Origin: Staphylotrichum longicolle
Taxonomy: Eukaryota > Ascomycota > Sordariomycetes > Sordariales > Chaetomiaceae
Direction: 5' to 3'
Assembly (NCBI GenBank): GCA_019096155.1
Contig: JAHCVI010000001.1
Location: 1,550,001-1,614,000 of the forward strand
DNA: 64,000 bases
Positions 32,340-44,998 of this stretch are shown here, piece after piece; the stretch's first letter is position 1, and each line of letters begins with the position of its first letter. Under the pieces are notes generated by a model that saw nothing but the letters and a program-made list of their open reading frames with translations, had not been told where the DNA came from and made no database searches. A program made the translations under genes and the position numbers.

Positions 32340-34130
32340 AGGAAGGAAGGCGAGGACATGCACCGGAGAAGCAGGATTGGAGGGCTGCAAATGGCTCATG
32401 CGGTGCGTGAGTGAGGCTTGCGGGGTTGGGCAGGGGTTCTGGTTTTGGGGCTTGCAGTCGTGGATGATCTGCGCAGATTTGCTGACGATCCAGCCCCAGA
32501 GATTCACCCACTTCAGATACAACTACGGAGGTACTGTAGTGTTGATAGGTGAAGCTGAAGTGCCCGATGGACGAAGAGACCGACTCAGATGTCTGCAACC
32601 CACCCCTGACTGAGATGAACATGCCCGAACTATTTCCATGATCATTTGGGTGTTTCCATGACGCTCTTTCCCCGTCGTCCTCTTTAGGTAGCGTGTCAGG
32701 CGGAAAACGGAGCCCCAGAGAAACGGTCGAACCACGATGTTAGCGCTATCAGCCGATGGCCCGAACCGTGGCTGGTCGTCGCGATCAAGGCCAGCAAGGG
32801 GCACGTGGAGAGGTGAGGATGGCCTTGGATAAGGGGTATGACGTAGTGCCCCTCGATTGACGGCTGCAGCAACCAATGAGCTGCTGTCACCATCTGCAAG
32901 CCATCATTTGGAGCAGGACCCTGAGAATCTTTGAGCACCCGAGATGCCGCCTGATTTGGTGGGTGTGAACCCTGTTTTAGTGCATGCCGGGTGGGGCCAG
33001 GGTCTTTCCAGAATCGAGACCGCCTGTCACACCCTCCCGGGAGACAGGCACAGCAGAAGAAACATCCCGTACCACACCGTTTGCCAGACGCGTGCTCGAT
33101 GGTGATGGATGCGCCGGCACTGCCACCAAGGAGTGCCTAGAACATTCTGCTGGCGGTCCCAGTCGTAGCGAGTCTTGGTGCCGGGGCGTTGGTGGCAGCG
33201 GGCCTTTGCGGGAGACCATCGCTTGTGTCAGCACGCTCCACAGCCCTGGAACTAAGAGGCGAGGTGTGGACCACAGCGCTCAGTCTCTTGCCCTGAATGA
33301 CCCGGACGCCAGTGTCGCGCAAACTGCGGTGCGTCAAGCACGATGACGGCACTAGGAGCCCTCGTCGGGCGCCTTTTGCAGGCGACATCTGCCCTATGGA
33401 GTCTAGCCCCAAGCCCACTGGGCCAGGGACCTCGTAACGGCAGCCACCCACTGGTGTGGTTGTCGTGTCGTGCAGGGCCCAAAACGCTGCAGACTCCGGG
33501 GATGCTGGGTTTTATCCAACACAGGCGTTCGAAGGCGGAGGCTAACAATGTGAAAAAAATAAAAAATCAAGGTCTCACTGCCTTCGTGGCACCTGCACCC
33601 CGAATGCACCCACGACTTCAAGTTTCTTCCTGCGACCTCCCTGGCTTGGCAGGCGCCCTTTTTGAACTCCGTCCGAGTCACATCCTGCGTTTTGCGGGTG
33701 CCGTCGGAATTCATTTAGGGCAGTGGCGGACCGGGCCTCCATCTCCAGATCGCGACTGCCTCATCCCCGGTCCTCGCCCTGCGGGTGTCACCGTCCCATC
33801 CTTAACCCAGGCTGCCGTCCCACTTGGCTCTTGCCAACTTCTCTTCCTTCCATCCGCATCTGCTTCAGTGCCAAAAAGAGGATAGAAACTCTTGACCCAC
33901 CAGAGCCCCAGACTGCAGAGCGAAGATCTCTTTTCTTTCTCCTTCAGCTACCTTACCTACACCCTGCTAGGGTCACTATCTTGAATATCTCGAAAGAAAC
34001 CCACGGGCTCTGTCGACTTCGTGTTTTTGTCGACGCTCGTGGTTCGGTTTGAGGCAGTTCCTTGGGAACCGGCAATGCCTCTGAGCCAGCCTCACCTTCT
34101 CCCGTTTCGTCGTCGCCCACTCGCACTTCC
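32340..34130. other. Intergenic region PHO13 / SET-MYND gene
   Basis: No supported gene in 1.8 kb. It should contain the PHO13 3' UTR, then the promoter and long leader of the SET gene. The codon at 34062 that would extend the SET frame is TTG, not ATG. Confidence 0.5.
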
Positions 34131-35919
34131 ATGACCTCCCCTATGGACAGCGCTTCACCTTCCGTCCTAACGGACGAGAAGGAACCTCCCCGGGGCCCCT
34201 TGCTGGAGCGTCGTCAGCAGCTGACGGAGGCCCTGGCCGAGTCGCCCTACGACTTCATCCTCTATCTAGAACGAGCCGTGGTCTACTCCAACCTCGCCTA
34301 CCCCGACCTGGCCGCTGGCGATGCCTACCGTGCCCTACTCCTAACCGATGAGGTTCGCGATGAGAGCTTCGAGTATCACGAGCAGGCGCTAGAGGCGCTT
34401 CAGGGTTATCAGACCACCCCCTGTCCCGAGGTGCTCAACCATGGCGGCCTCGTCCAGGACCTCGATCGGCTGGTCGACGGCGACGGCGTCGACGCCGCAG
34501 GGTCCTACAACCTGTTGGCGAATCTCGCCTCGGTCCGCTGCTTTCAGATTCTCTCCATCAGTCTCTTGCTGTGTGGCTGCTTGAAGAGCGCGCTCAAGTT
34601 CTGCGAGAGGGGGCTCCATATGGTGCCTCACAACAAGGAGCTGTTGGAGATCAGGGGCTATATTGAGCAGGTCGCAAGGCGGAGGTTACGAAAGCAGCCG
34701 GACGATCCCATCGACATCAACCGCTTGCCGGACCGCGGTGTCGTGCGCCGTGAGGTGTATCCCTGGAACACCCATGAGCCGAATCGCTTCTCTGACGAGT
34801 CACTATCATTTCTTAACCAGCAGCTCTCTGGTATGGCTCCGAAGTGTGAAGTCAAGGTATCCAGTCTCCCTGTTCTCCTCGACGGCGCGAGCAATACCGA
34901 CGGCTACGACATAATCCCTACCTGCAATCAGTTGGGCCTCTTTGCAAAGGAGGACATTGGCCCCGGTGAGGTCGTTCTGGAGGAGTACTCGCTTCTCACC
35001 GCCAACAGCCGGCACAAGGAATCCACTTGTGATGCTTGCGGGACCGAGCTGCCGCCCCTTCAGAGCGGTTCCAAGGCAGTGAGCTGCCCGGAGTGCTACG
35101 ATACCATTTTCTGCGACGAGTTCTGCTTTGAAAAAGCCCAAGAGCAGTATCATCCTGCTGTCTGCGACAAGGACGTTGATTCTATTGCCAAAGACCCCGA
35201 AGATCAGGACATTGACCAGTCCCTTTATCTTTTGCTCTTGGCACGCCTCCTTGCCATGTCCACACAACAGGAGATCCACCCCCTCGAAGTGAAGGAGATC
35301 AAGTATAGTACGTCAGATCCTTCTCGACAGATCTGGAACCCATTGAGCTAACATGTCTGCAGTATGGGGCGATTTCGTATCAACTAACTTGAACGATGTC
35401 GATGGCACTATCACCGACGAGCCGCCACCCGAATGGACGTTGCCCTTCTCGTTCAAGTACAACGTCGAGATCCCACTCCACATTCTCGAAAAGATGGACA
35501 TTGACATCTACGCGACCCTGGAGCAGCACGACCTTTGGGTCTTTAACACGGCATACAGCAAGTTCCGCGGCACTGCCTCGGCGAGGAAGAACCCGCGCGA
35601 TGGCCGCCCGGATGTCGCGGCTGTCCACCCCTTCTGGTGCCTGGCAAACCACGACTGCAACCCGAACGTCACTTGGGAGTGGGGCGGACGCATGGTCCTG
35701 TCCGCGCGTGAGACCCGGGTCCTGGGGGGAAAACCCGGCGGGATCAAGGCCGGGGAGGAGATTTTGAACCACTACTGTGATGTGAACTTGCCTGTTCAGC
35801 AGCGGAGGGAGTGGGCTCAAGGGAGTCTAGGCGGCTGGTGCATGTGCCAGCGCTGTCGGGACGAGGCGGCAGCGACAAACGGTGTGAACGGTGTGAACGG
35901 GCATGTCACACCTGAGTGA
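34131..35919 (+). CDS. SET and MYND domain protein (SMYD/Set5-like)
   Basis: Probable protein lysine methyltransferase of the fungal SET-MYND group. Two exons (34131-35307, 35363-35919) encode 577 residues; the 55-bp intron has GTACGT...CAG borders. Start at ATG 34131, with a second ATG four codons on. The N-terminal third (about 20-190) is helical and TPR-like (YDFILYLERAVVYSNLAYPD; LKSALKFCERGLHMVPHNKE). A split SET domain follows: the N-terminal SET segment begins near 265 (NQLGLFAKEDIGPGEVVLEE), is interrupted by a MYND zinc finger at about 300-345 (CDACG...CPECYDTIFCDEFCFEKA...H...C), and resumes with the AdoMet-binding motif CLANHDCNPNVTWEWGG (about 486-502) and the NHYCDV segment (about 525). 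A post-SET Cys cluster (WCMCQRC) closes the domain. The substrate is not predictable. Confidence 0.9.
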
Positions 35920-37732
35920 CGAGGACAGGGGAATATACCAAATGGATTGGGGCGAGTTGAATGGAGTTTGGAGATGGTCTTTTACAGTTTGGATTGCCAT
36001 GAATCTCTTCAAGAAGCTATCTCACTGATTCCTAAACATATGAGTATGGGTCGAAGAGTGATCATCAACCTTCACAACGAACGTTTCCAACCAAGTTTAG
36101 AGAAAAACGTCTGCCAACGAAAGGGAGTAGCCCGGCTCAAGGCTGGAGAAAGTTCACTTATCGAAGATTCACGAGTATCCAAGGAGTTGTTATCGCACGC
36201 TTTACGGTTTTTTTTCTCATTATTATTCTCATTCCTTCCACCCCCCACGTTGCCGCTCTCCTCTCATATCCAGTTCGCCACGCTCTCTCCCCCGAGAGGC
36301 AAAAGTGCGAGAAGGATAGGATCCAAAAACCCGAAACCCATCCCTGGACCAACCGCGCGAGTGCAGTGATATAAGATGGCGGATGGTATGTATTTTATAC
36401 CTTGCCCCCCCGCCCTTCCTTGTTCCACCGTAATCCCTTCCCTTTCCTCCCAAAATGATATCCCAACCCCCCTTCCCATTCCGTTCCATTCCATTCCATC
36501 CGGCCCAGCCCGGTCTCATCCCGGGAACCTGACTGACTAGTTTAGCTCAAAAAGACCCAATGCCACATCTGCTTCCACACCCAAAAACCCAACCGGCGAC
36601 CGTTTTTGAGAAAAGTTGGTTTTGCTTTTTCTTTTTGCAAAATGGTGAAAGAACCCCAAAAAGTTGAGTTGTTGTTTGTTTTGTTGAGTGCGACGACGAA
36701 GAGAAGAGAAGTGGATGTTTGGGGATGGGATATATACAACTCGATAAGATCAACAAAAAAAAGGGTGTGTTCCCGTCTCGTTGGAGCGAGCACCAAAGAA
36801 GAGAGACAAAAACGTGCCAAAATAGCACTGGCAGTGGTGAGTGGCCAGTGGTTTGTCTGTCCAGGACCACGATTCCAAGTCCAACCATCCGCGTCCCGGG
36901 CACACAAGACCGGGCGCGCGGGGGTTCAATCCAAAGCCTCCGGGTCTGATACTTGGCGAGGGGTGAATGTGTGTCTCCATTTTTTGGCTCCTCCCAAGTC
37001 GGTGGTGGTGGGGTGGTTAAACCCAACCCGCGTTTTTCTCATCATTACAAAAGTGGTATATAAAAGATCCCAAGAAAAGAGAATAAAAAAAAGAGGTTTT
37101 CTCGATCATAAGCCGTTAAGCGGAAATGCAGATGTGATGTGATGGTGGAGGCGCCGGCTGAAGAGTCGCGTCGAGACGTGGACACGCTGTCCAGTCGATC
37201 CGACTGTCGATGCTCGAAGGGAGTGTGCCGATATTGGTGCCGTCCGAGGGTGGTAACAATGGATTTTAGTGAGTTGAGATGGTCGACTCGTCGAAACAAA
37301 AATGTGTGTGTTGTGTGTGTGCGTGTAACCAATGACAAGAGACGCCAAAACGCCTGTGATCGGTAAAACGGACGTCGAGTCGGGGTATCTCAGACAGAAT
37401 GCATGCAGCGCCGATGATAAGAGGGCGCCGCCTCCATCTGATATCCCCATCCCATATCATATCCCATGCCTACCATCCAGAGATGCACCTGTGAGCAAAG
37501 CAGGCCAGCCCAAAACCATAACACGAGGGGAGCGCCCAAGCCAACCAGCAGCCCCTCAAAACCCAGAATCCCATAACCCAAATAGCCCCACGCCCGGCGA
37601 TGGCTGTTGTTTGTTGCCAAAGATAACGATGATGGATGAAGAAGAGGATGAAGATGCCCCGCCCCTTTGTTGAAAACGCCGAGCCCATGCCATGCAGTGT
37701 TTGTGTTTGTTGGTGTGTGTTTGTTGTTGGTA
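35920..37732. other. Convergent region SET-MYND gene / STB3
   Basis: This is 1.8 kb between two gene ends facing each other. It contains homopolymer T and A runs, an imperfect ATTCC microsatellite near 36476-36500 and no protein-like frame. A B-box-like ggttcaatcc at about 36924 was checked and lacks a tRNA context. Confidence 0.5.
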
Positions 37733-38845
37733 TTACATAGATCCGAGACGAAGAAGAGCCTCCACGGCCTCGCGCTCCTGCGCGTCAGAGGCCACGGCTC
37801 CCAACGCCGATGCGGGGAAGTTGAAGTTGGGCGGCGGGCTGAGCTGCGGCGCGCGCGCCATCCCTCCCGAGAAGGAGCGGATCCCGCTGCCGCTCAAGCC
37901 GCCGCCCGGAGTATATACGCTGTTGAAAGGAAAGTGTTGGTTGGACTGGGCCTGGTACGACGACGCGCGGAGCGCTGCCGCGCCAACGGCTGCCCAGTCC
38001 TCGTCGTCGGTGGCGTCCTCCGGGTCGTCGTTGTGCCGGTTCATGTCGTCGTCGTCAGGAGCCTCGGAACACGACGCGGAGCCGGACCCGTCCAGCGACA
38101 TCTTGTCGGCCTCGTGGTCCATCATGTCCATGTCCATGAACCGGTCGTCGTGGGAAAAGGCCGCCGAGTAAGCGCCCAGGCTCGACGCGAGGTTGGCCGC
38201 GCTGAGTCGTGACCGGTCGGCGTTCCACGCGGCAGTCTTGATGATGGGGATGCTGTTGGGGTGCGCGCCGGGGGATAGTTGGCGCGAGGCCGACTCCCGA
38301 GCGGGCTGGCCGCGCCGCTTCGCATCCCACCGGCCCCAGCCGACCTTCATGAACTCGACGTCGCCATCTAGCCCGCCGCCCTCGTTGCCGCTCCCCTTGC
38401 CTTCCAAAGCGCCCACAACAAGTCTGCGCGCCTTCGCGGGCGCGATCCCGGCGAAGCCCGGTACCGAAGTGGTGAGGTAGCCCATCAGATGACGGATCGG
38501 CAAGGGGCCGTGGTTCAGCAGGATCTCGGGCAGGTGGAACTTGGCCAGCATGGCGGCGGTGATGGCGCCGGACGACTCGTAGGGCGGCGATCCCAAGCCG
38601 GCTTGCTGTTCCTCCTCCCCGGCATCCAGCAGTTCCAGGTCTGAATCGATCGAGTCGAGTCGCGCCCTCTGCAGCTGGGCCTTGAGCCCGTGCGGAGGCA
38701 GCGAGGGCGATATGGAGTTCGGAGGAGTCGGGAGGTTGGTCGGGAGGGTTGTCACAGGGACACTCCGGGCCGCTACAGCAGTTAAGTTGTCTCGGCCGGC
38801 GGAGGTCGTCGCGATATCGCGAACAGCAGATGCCATAGTTGCCAT
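37733..38845 (-). CDS. STB3: Sin3-binding protein, Stb3-like
   Basis: Family of Sin3-interacting repressors (yeast Stb3 binds ribosomal RNA processing element sites and links TOR and glucose signals to ribosome biogenesis genes). Single exon, 370 residues from ATG 38845 (gtcaacATGGCA); the frame stays open further upstream but without family content. The Sin3-binding domain is at about 90-170: ITAAMLAKFHLPEILLNHGP, IRHLMGYLTTSVPGFAGI, KARRLVVGALEG and DVEFMKVGWGRWDAKRRG. Ahead of it lies the conserved LPTPPNSISPSLPPHGLKAQ. The rest is acidic and Ser-rich (DMDMMDHEADKMSLDG; DDPEDATDDEDW). The C-terminus EREAVEALLRLGSM resembles the short hydrophobic end common in the fungal family. SEA4 in the same window also works in TOR signalling, but there is no physical linkage. 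Confidence 0.92.
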   Translation of the reverse strand: MATMASAVRDIATTSAGRDNLTAVAARSVPVTTLPTNLPTPPNSISPSLPPHGLKAQLQRARLDSIDSDLELLDAGEEEQQAGLGSPPYESSGAITAAMLAKFHLPEILLNHGPLPIRHLMGYLTTSVPGFAGIAPAKARRLVVGALEGKGSGNEGGGLDGDVEFMKVGWGRWDAKRRGQPARESASRQLSPGAHPNSIPIIKTAAWNADRSRLSAANLASSLGAYSAAFSHDDRFMDMDMMDHEADKMSLDGSGSASCSEAPDDDDMNRHNDDPEDATDDEDWAAVGAAALRASSYQAQSNQHFPFNSVYTPGGGLSGSGIRSFSGGMARAPQLSPPPNFNFPASALGAVASDAQEREAVEALLRLGSM

Positions 38846-41498
38846 GTTGACGTTTCTTGGAGTCGACTTGCTTCGAGACGAGTCTGCAATGCGGCGCAAC
38901 CGTGTGTTAGTGCTTGTCCTTGGCATACACGGTGCGGCGCGTTGACGGGCGCGGGCTGCTGCTGCTCGTGAGAGCCATGGCCGCTGGGCTCTCCTGTGGT
39001 TGCGTCGCTGGCGCGATGGGGCGTTGCTCGGGACGAGAACGGGGAGGAACAGGATCGGCCGTCCACAGGACTGGACCTGGACTGAGTCACACTCACTAAT
39101 GTCTGAAGCAGTGCGCAGCTTTGGTAAACAGCTTTTGGCCGAAGACGAGGCTTGTCGGGCAAAGTGCGGTGGGCAAAATGGCAGAGCTGCTACGATGATC
39201 TTCTGTGACAAGAGATGACTCTCTTGCTGTAAAGTCAAGCGGTGAAATTGTCGTGTTGTTGTTGCTTTGAGGAAGCAGAAGGGAAGGAGGCCAGGAATGG
39301 CAGGCCAGGGCGCAGTAATATGGCAGCCATCTGGTGCCTGGGCCAGCGCTGGATTGGAGGTTTGTACTGACGCCAGGGAAGTACGCCCGGGTACCTCAGA
39401 CCACCGCTGCGGAGGGCCGCACCCAGTTCGCGATTCGCACTGGCAGGGCAGATTAGGGCCACTTAAACCCCCAGATACTTGTCCCAAAGAAGGCTAGCGC
39501 AGACTGCCCCCTTTGTGGCCGGGGTGACAGGGGTGTGCGCACACGGAGATCAAAGCCAGAGTGGTGCGCACAGCAACCAGTAGCTGCACCGTGCCGCCCC
39601 CGACAGCATCAACTGGCCGCAAAGAACCCGGGCAGAGTCGGCCTCGCCGTCCGAGTTGGGTTTCAGGCCCTCCTTCGCCACTTTGCGAGGTGTTCACTTT
39701 GGGCTGTGTCTACGCCCCCTGAGCAGGCTGTCATTCTTTATTAGTTAGCGGGTAATTTTACCCACAAAGATTAGGGCTTGAGAAGACACGGGCACTATTT
39801 ATCGGTCAAGTCGGCTCTCCTGGCTGAGAACCCCAGAAATGACGACTGATTGTGGAGCTTCCCTGATACCGGCACAGTGCGCAGCCGGGGTCCCGTCGCA
39901 TGCCAGACATCAAGGTCCCTGGGTGTACCTTTCCGGCACGATGACGGCGGGCGATGCTGCCACGGAAGGCGTGTGTCGCAACACCCTGCTTTGTGCGCAT
40001 TTCTCGGGCTGTCCACTGACATTTCAGATTCCCGCCTTGTGTCTTTTCGTCCCATCAGCACGCCCCCAGAGGCCCCCAGCCAACCACCAACTGGAAGCCG
40101 GGCCCTTGTCATGTGCCAGAGATAAGCACCCACGAGGTCCGCGCAGTCATAAACTGGATCTCGATTTCCCGTATCATGGTGCGTCCTCAGCTATCCGCAG
40201 CGCCCATGAGGCTGAGGTCGTGCATCACCCGCGCCTGCCCGGGACTCGGGGGCAGCAAGACACGCCAACCCAGATTAATCCCACACGCAAGTTTTGTGCG
40301 CTGGGGAATTATCGTAACTTTGGACCCGCGCGCAGTGGGACGGCCGAATATTCCCGCAAAAGGTGTCGCCCTGTCCTTGCCTTGGGGTGAGACTGTGAGT
40401 GAGCAAGCAGCTGCCCCCAACGATGGCGTTTTCCGATTGGCTTGGCTTGGCCCAAGTCCAGCTGACACCCTCGGCCTGTGGCCCTGTGCCCGATGAGGGA
40501 TTCTTTTTCCCTCGCCCACAGGATCGAACATTCGATCTTCGTGTCATTCCCGTCCGCCCCTGAAAACCCCCGGGGACCGAGCAACTTACTGTACCTCAGG
40601 GCTCAACCCCAGATCTCCTAATAGGGGGGGAGGAAGGGGGCACAACTCGCTCGAGTCGTTGCCGTCGCCACCCCCAGACCACAAGGGGCGGCGCACAAGT
40701 TGTGGAAGGGTTGTCCCATCCATCCAGTCCGGTTTCCCCACGTTGTGTGAAGTTCTGCAACTGTGCCGAGCCATGCCAGTCCCGAGCGACCCCAGATCGA
40801 CCTGGCCGCTAACTTGGCGCTTCGGACGGGGAGCAAATAGCTCCAGAGCCGGACTCCAGATCCAGTGATCCAGTCGGCCAGTTTGAAGCCAGTGCACGAT
40901 CCACTGATTCCACTGATGCGACCAAAGATGCGCAGGTGGATCAAAACTGGAGCCCGCTGGCCCGAGGAAGATACCCCGTTTCTATCCTCCTCTCCACAAT
41001 GGGACGGACGACATCCCTTCACAAAGAGACGGAAGCTGGATCACAACCGAGACGATATCCTGGCGCTGACCCCTCTCGCGAACCCGTTGCCGCCGAAGGG
41101 TGCCACCGGCCTGCGCCGACGCTGCCGAGTTTCTGCATCACGGTCCCAATTGAGTGGTTGGAAAAAGCCCCAGCCGGTGTGTGGGATTGGGTAATCAGGC
41201 CCCTCGGTGCTTGGTTACTCTGCAACTGTGCAATTGTTGTGTGTTTCACCTAGGGATGGCGACTAGGACACTGCATCCCGCTGCGTCCGGTTCTCGGAAG
41301 CGATAGACCGGACAACCAACCCCCATTCTCCCCCCTGCCTTGGCAGTTCACGACTCTAAAGCTCCATTTATACGCATCGTGTATGCACCAACTTTCAAAA
41401 ATCCCGCTCTCGCCCATGTGAGATCGTCGATCTTGCTCTCTCCGCAAGCGAAGGTAACTGGAACTGAATTCATCTCGGTAGGGAATGGCGAGGACAGC
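38846..41498. other. Intergenic region STB3 / TOP3
   Basis: No gene supported in 2.65 kb. The left part should be the STB3 promoter and leader, the right part the TOP3 3' UTR. A small inverted repeat gggtaa-tt-ttaccc lies near 39750. Frames such as 39839-40390 have no recognisable content. Confidence 0.5.
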
Positions 41499-43914
41499 TC
41501 AGGGCCTCGGTTGAGGGGCCAGCCAGGAGTGTGCCACGTTCCCCGCATTCTTGAAGAAGCCACATGCAGGTTGAGTCTGACTCTGGGAGGTGTCAAACTC
41601 GGCGGATCGGCTCGTCATGCCCCGTTTTGGAAGACATACTGTCTGCAGGCCTGTCATCAGACTGGTCAGTATTCGCTGTAAAAATAAACGCCAAAATGCC
41701 TGCCCTAGGCGAAGCCGGCCACTCACTGCCTTGAGGATGCTGAGCTCTGCCCGGGACTGCTCGTAGACATGCCGATACTGGCTCACGCTCTCGTGCAGGA
41801 CGGCCTGTTTGGTCGTGCGGCCCTCGCAGATGGCCTTCATCTTGAGCTCCATCTCCTTGCGCAGGAAGGGCTTGCCGAGACTCGTCTCGAAGCGCATCCG
41901 GTCGAACCCCTCGATGAGGGCGACCCCAGGCTGGTCGGGATGAACTCGCGCACGCCGCCTCGCCGCCGCCGCCGCCGCCGCCACGACCGGATCCTCCCCA
42001 CGCCCGCCCGTGCGCCCCCGCGCCGCGCCCCTCCCCGTCCGCGTCCGCCTCGCGCCGCGGGAGGCTCCGCTTCGTTGTCTCCGTCATCGTCGGCCTGGTT
42101 CGCGCCCTGCCCGCCGCGTTCCACGGTCCTGACGTATTGCCGCTCCTGGATCTTTTCAATGTGCTCGGCCATGGTCGCGTCGGTGCCGATGCCGTTGGCG
42201 TCCATGAGGGCGATGAGGTCTGCTTCGGTGAGGTATCCCGGCGGGCTGGTCTTGCCCTCCGTGACCATCGCCTCGCTGGGCTCGAACCGCTCTCCGACTG
42301 TGAACTTGGGCAGCATGGCCGTGCCGGTCCAGTTCTCGTAAGGGTACACGTCGAGATAGTTGCGCTCGAGGACGATGACGCCGTGCGCGTTGAACGACTC
42401 GTCGCCGTAGAGGATCTCGACGTCTGACGCCACGCCTCGGGCGTCCTCGGAGCAGCAGGCCAGGAAGCCGGGTGACCAGCTCGTAGACCCGCTTCTCGCT
42501 GTCGTCCAGAGCTGTAGGCGCCGCGTAGGTGATGGGTGGATGGGCGGGTGGGCCTTGTCGTCGTGTCTGCCCTGGCGGGGTTGCTGAAACGCCCCGTCCA
42601 CCAGGTTCTGAGCAAACGGGCCCCATCTGGTGTCCTGGGTTTGTTTCCTCACGAGCGCTCGGAGATCCATCCCCTTATCGAAGCGGTCGGTCTCCGTACG
42701 GGGATAGCTGATGAACCCCTTGTTGTATAACTTCTCGGCCACCGTCATGGCCTGCTGGCCAGACATGCGGAGGAACCGCGTTGCCATCTTCTGCAGCTCG
42801 ACTGTTGTAAGTGGGAGAGGCTTCCACTTCTTGGTTGGCTTCTCCTGGACCTTGGTGACCTTTGCGGTCTTGGCCGTAAGACATCTCTCGTAGAGGATGA
42901 CCACGGACATGCGGTCAAACAGTCTGTGTCTCGACCAGTTAAAGTTGACCTTGATCCCGTCCCTCTCGTGCATGACCTTGATGCCCCAGAAGGGCTCGGG
43001 GACAAAGTTTTTGACGCGGAAGTATCGGTCCACGACGAAGCCAAGCGTCGGAAACTGGCAAGATCCTGCCCTTGTCAGACGGTTCCAGATGGTTGGCATC
43101 GCTTTCGGACTTACCATAACTCAGCGTAAGCTTGGACATGGGTCCCCCAAGGGGTCGCAGGTTCAAGGTTAAGAAGCGAGTGAAGGCGTAGCCGATCCTC
43201 AGGTCAAGCTCGATACGAGCGTTGACGGCATCGACCTGCTTCTCATCAAGGCAACTAGTCGTCTGGCGGCAGACAGAATGTGGCTAGATTTGCTTAGCAC
43301 GGCATGCTAAACTCCAAGGAAGGGGCACAGTGACCTACGCCCTCTCGACGTTGCTGAACCGGGCCCTTTTGACCTGGATCTGGCGATTACCTTTCCTTGC
43401 GGCATCCCTTATTTCGCTGCCGATGTGTTCGCCCTCACGATCGCAATCCGTCCAAATGACAAGTGCACTGGCCCGTCTCGCCTGATCCTCGATGTTTTTG
43501 GCGATGGACTTGTTGTCCTGCTCAGGAGTCAGCGACCAAGGCACATACTCAAACACACCAGCAAGGGCATTTCTTACGTTTGGGATGACCGTCAAGACGT
43601 CTGCGTCAAACAGCCGGTCGGGTGGAGGGTACTCCCACTGCTTGAACTCTGCTGGGAATTCGACTGCGGTAAGATGACCCTTGACGGCGGTCATGGTCAC
43701 CGAGCAGTGGCCCCATGGCGCGCCAAAGTCGTAGTCGAAGGTATAATTTTTTATGTAAGCATCGCGTGTGTTGTTCTGGGACATCGTCAGCGATGGGTTC
43801 CCAACCAGCAAGACCAGGTGAGCAACACACAGTTTGGTATTGACCACCCGAGAGGTGACCCGCGACCGCCTTCGCAATGGAGGGCTTTTCAGCCACACAA
43901 AGAATGCGTGTCAT
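41499..43914 (-). CDS. TOP3: DNA topoisomerase III
   Basis: Type IA topoisomerase that works with RecQ helicase and Rmi1 to dissolve recombination intermediates. Exons (minus strand): 43914-43831, 43775-43339, 43283-43115, 43065-41727 and probably 41675-41499. Introns are 49-55 bp with GT...AG borders. Recognised in order: Toprim start MTRILCVAEKPSIAKAVAGH, the acidic Toprim motif VIWTDCDREGEHIG, LDLRIGYAFTRFLTLNLRPL, SCQFPTLGFVVDRYFRVKNF, the active-site Tyr in GFISYPRTETDRFDKG, PPGYLTEADLIALMDANGIG, and FETSLGKPFLRKEMELKMKA. The frame is broken four times: near 43250, 42535, 42470 and 41925. Three are explained by one missing base (at 42535 and 41925 in a C or G run) and one by two missing bases. 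A Gly/Arg-rich insert lies near 42000-42080. The last 59 codons have no clear family match, so the 3' end is uncertain. Confidence 0.88.
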
Positions 43915-44998
43915 GGCGGCTAGTTTTTGAGGTGTGCGAGTCGAAAGACAACGCGGTTTGGATTGCAGAGGTAGCCAAAACTCGAATCGCAGTCGACGAA
44001 GGAGAGTGCCAGGCTTCCAGCGGCCGTCTCGCAGCATTCGTTATTGCCAGGCAAGCTCGGAGTTGTGATGAAAACCCACCTTTCCTGCTTTGAAAAGCAA
44101 AGGCATCCTGGGTTTTCACTGCTGACGAGTCTCAAGCCATGAAGAGAACTCTGAAGGCGACGAAGCGGTGCACTGAGGACCCAGGCTGCCGATGAAGGAA
44201 AGGACGACTTCAGCAGGCAGGAGAGACTGTTGCTCGCTGTTCCTAGTTTGAGAGTCTACGGTATGGCTCTGAGTCACAGTTTAGTTCACCTCATAAATCA
44301 GCAAGTTGCGTCGTGAATGAGCAACGAAGTTTGACTTGTGTCGTCTCCATCCTCAGCCTTGGGGGCCCAGAAACGCGTCTCCTGAGATCGCGTCGCGGTT
44401 GGCCTCGGTGGTGCTGAAATTCAGGACTAGCGTTACAAGGTGCAACTTTTCGAGGTATCGGTAATTACAGACCGGCACAATACAGGGACCGAAAGCCAGC
44501 ACGTAAATTACCACGTAAGTTTCCCGCTCACATGGCCGCCCGCAATTACCAGCCGTTTACTTTGGGAACACTCGATCGTGCTGTAGCTGCATCACTCCAT
44601 GAATCGGGGCTCTTGAACCAACAGGGAGAAACAAATGCTGCAGTCTCCGCCACCAGCACTGTTTCAAATCCTGTTCGCAACTGCCTGCCAACTTAAAGGC
44701 AAGTTCTCGGCATCGCCCCCGGACCAAACGTACCGGACAGAGTTACAGCGAGGCTGGCCTAACACCGTCAGCCGACCTGCTCGGACGCACTAACAGGTAA
44801 ACGAGCGGTGCGCTCCGTTTTCGTTACGCAAACGGACCGTGTGGAGACGTCGCGCTCCGAATGAATGGAACCATGATGCGCACACTCGCAAAGCGATTGC
44901 CAGGTCTTTTGCTGACCAAACCGAAGGCATTCCCGACTTGAATTCGTTGAGAAACACCCAAGCTCTCATTCTTCTGAGAGCAGTGCGATCAAGTCGAG
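43915..44998. other. Divergent region TOP3 / DUF1295 gene
   Basis: This 1.08-kb region should contain both promoters and leaders. No gene or defined site is recognised. Confidence 0.5.

Noticed and set aside
36860..36950. tRNA gene (B-box-like ggttcaatcc)
   Set aside because: No matching A box, acceptor stem or T-arm pairing around it.
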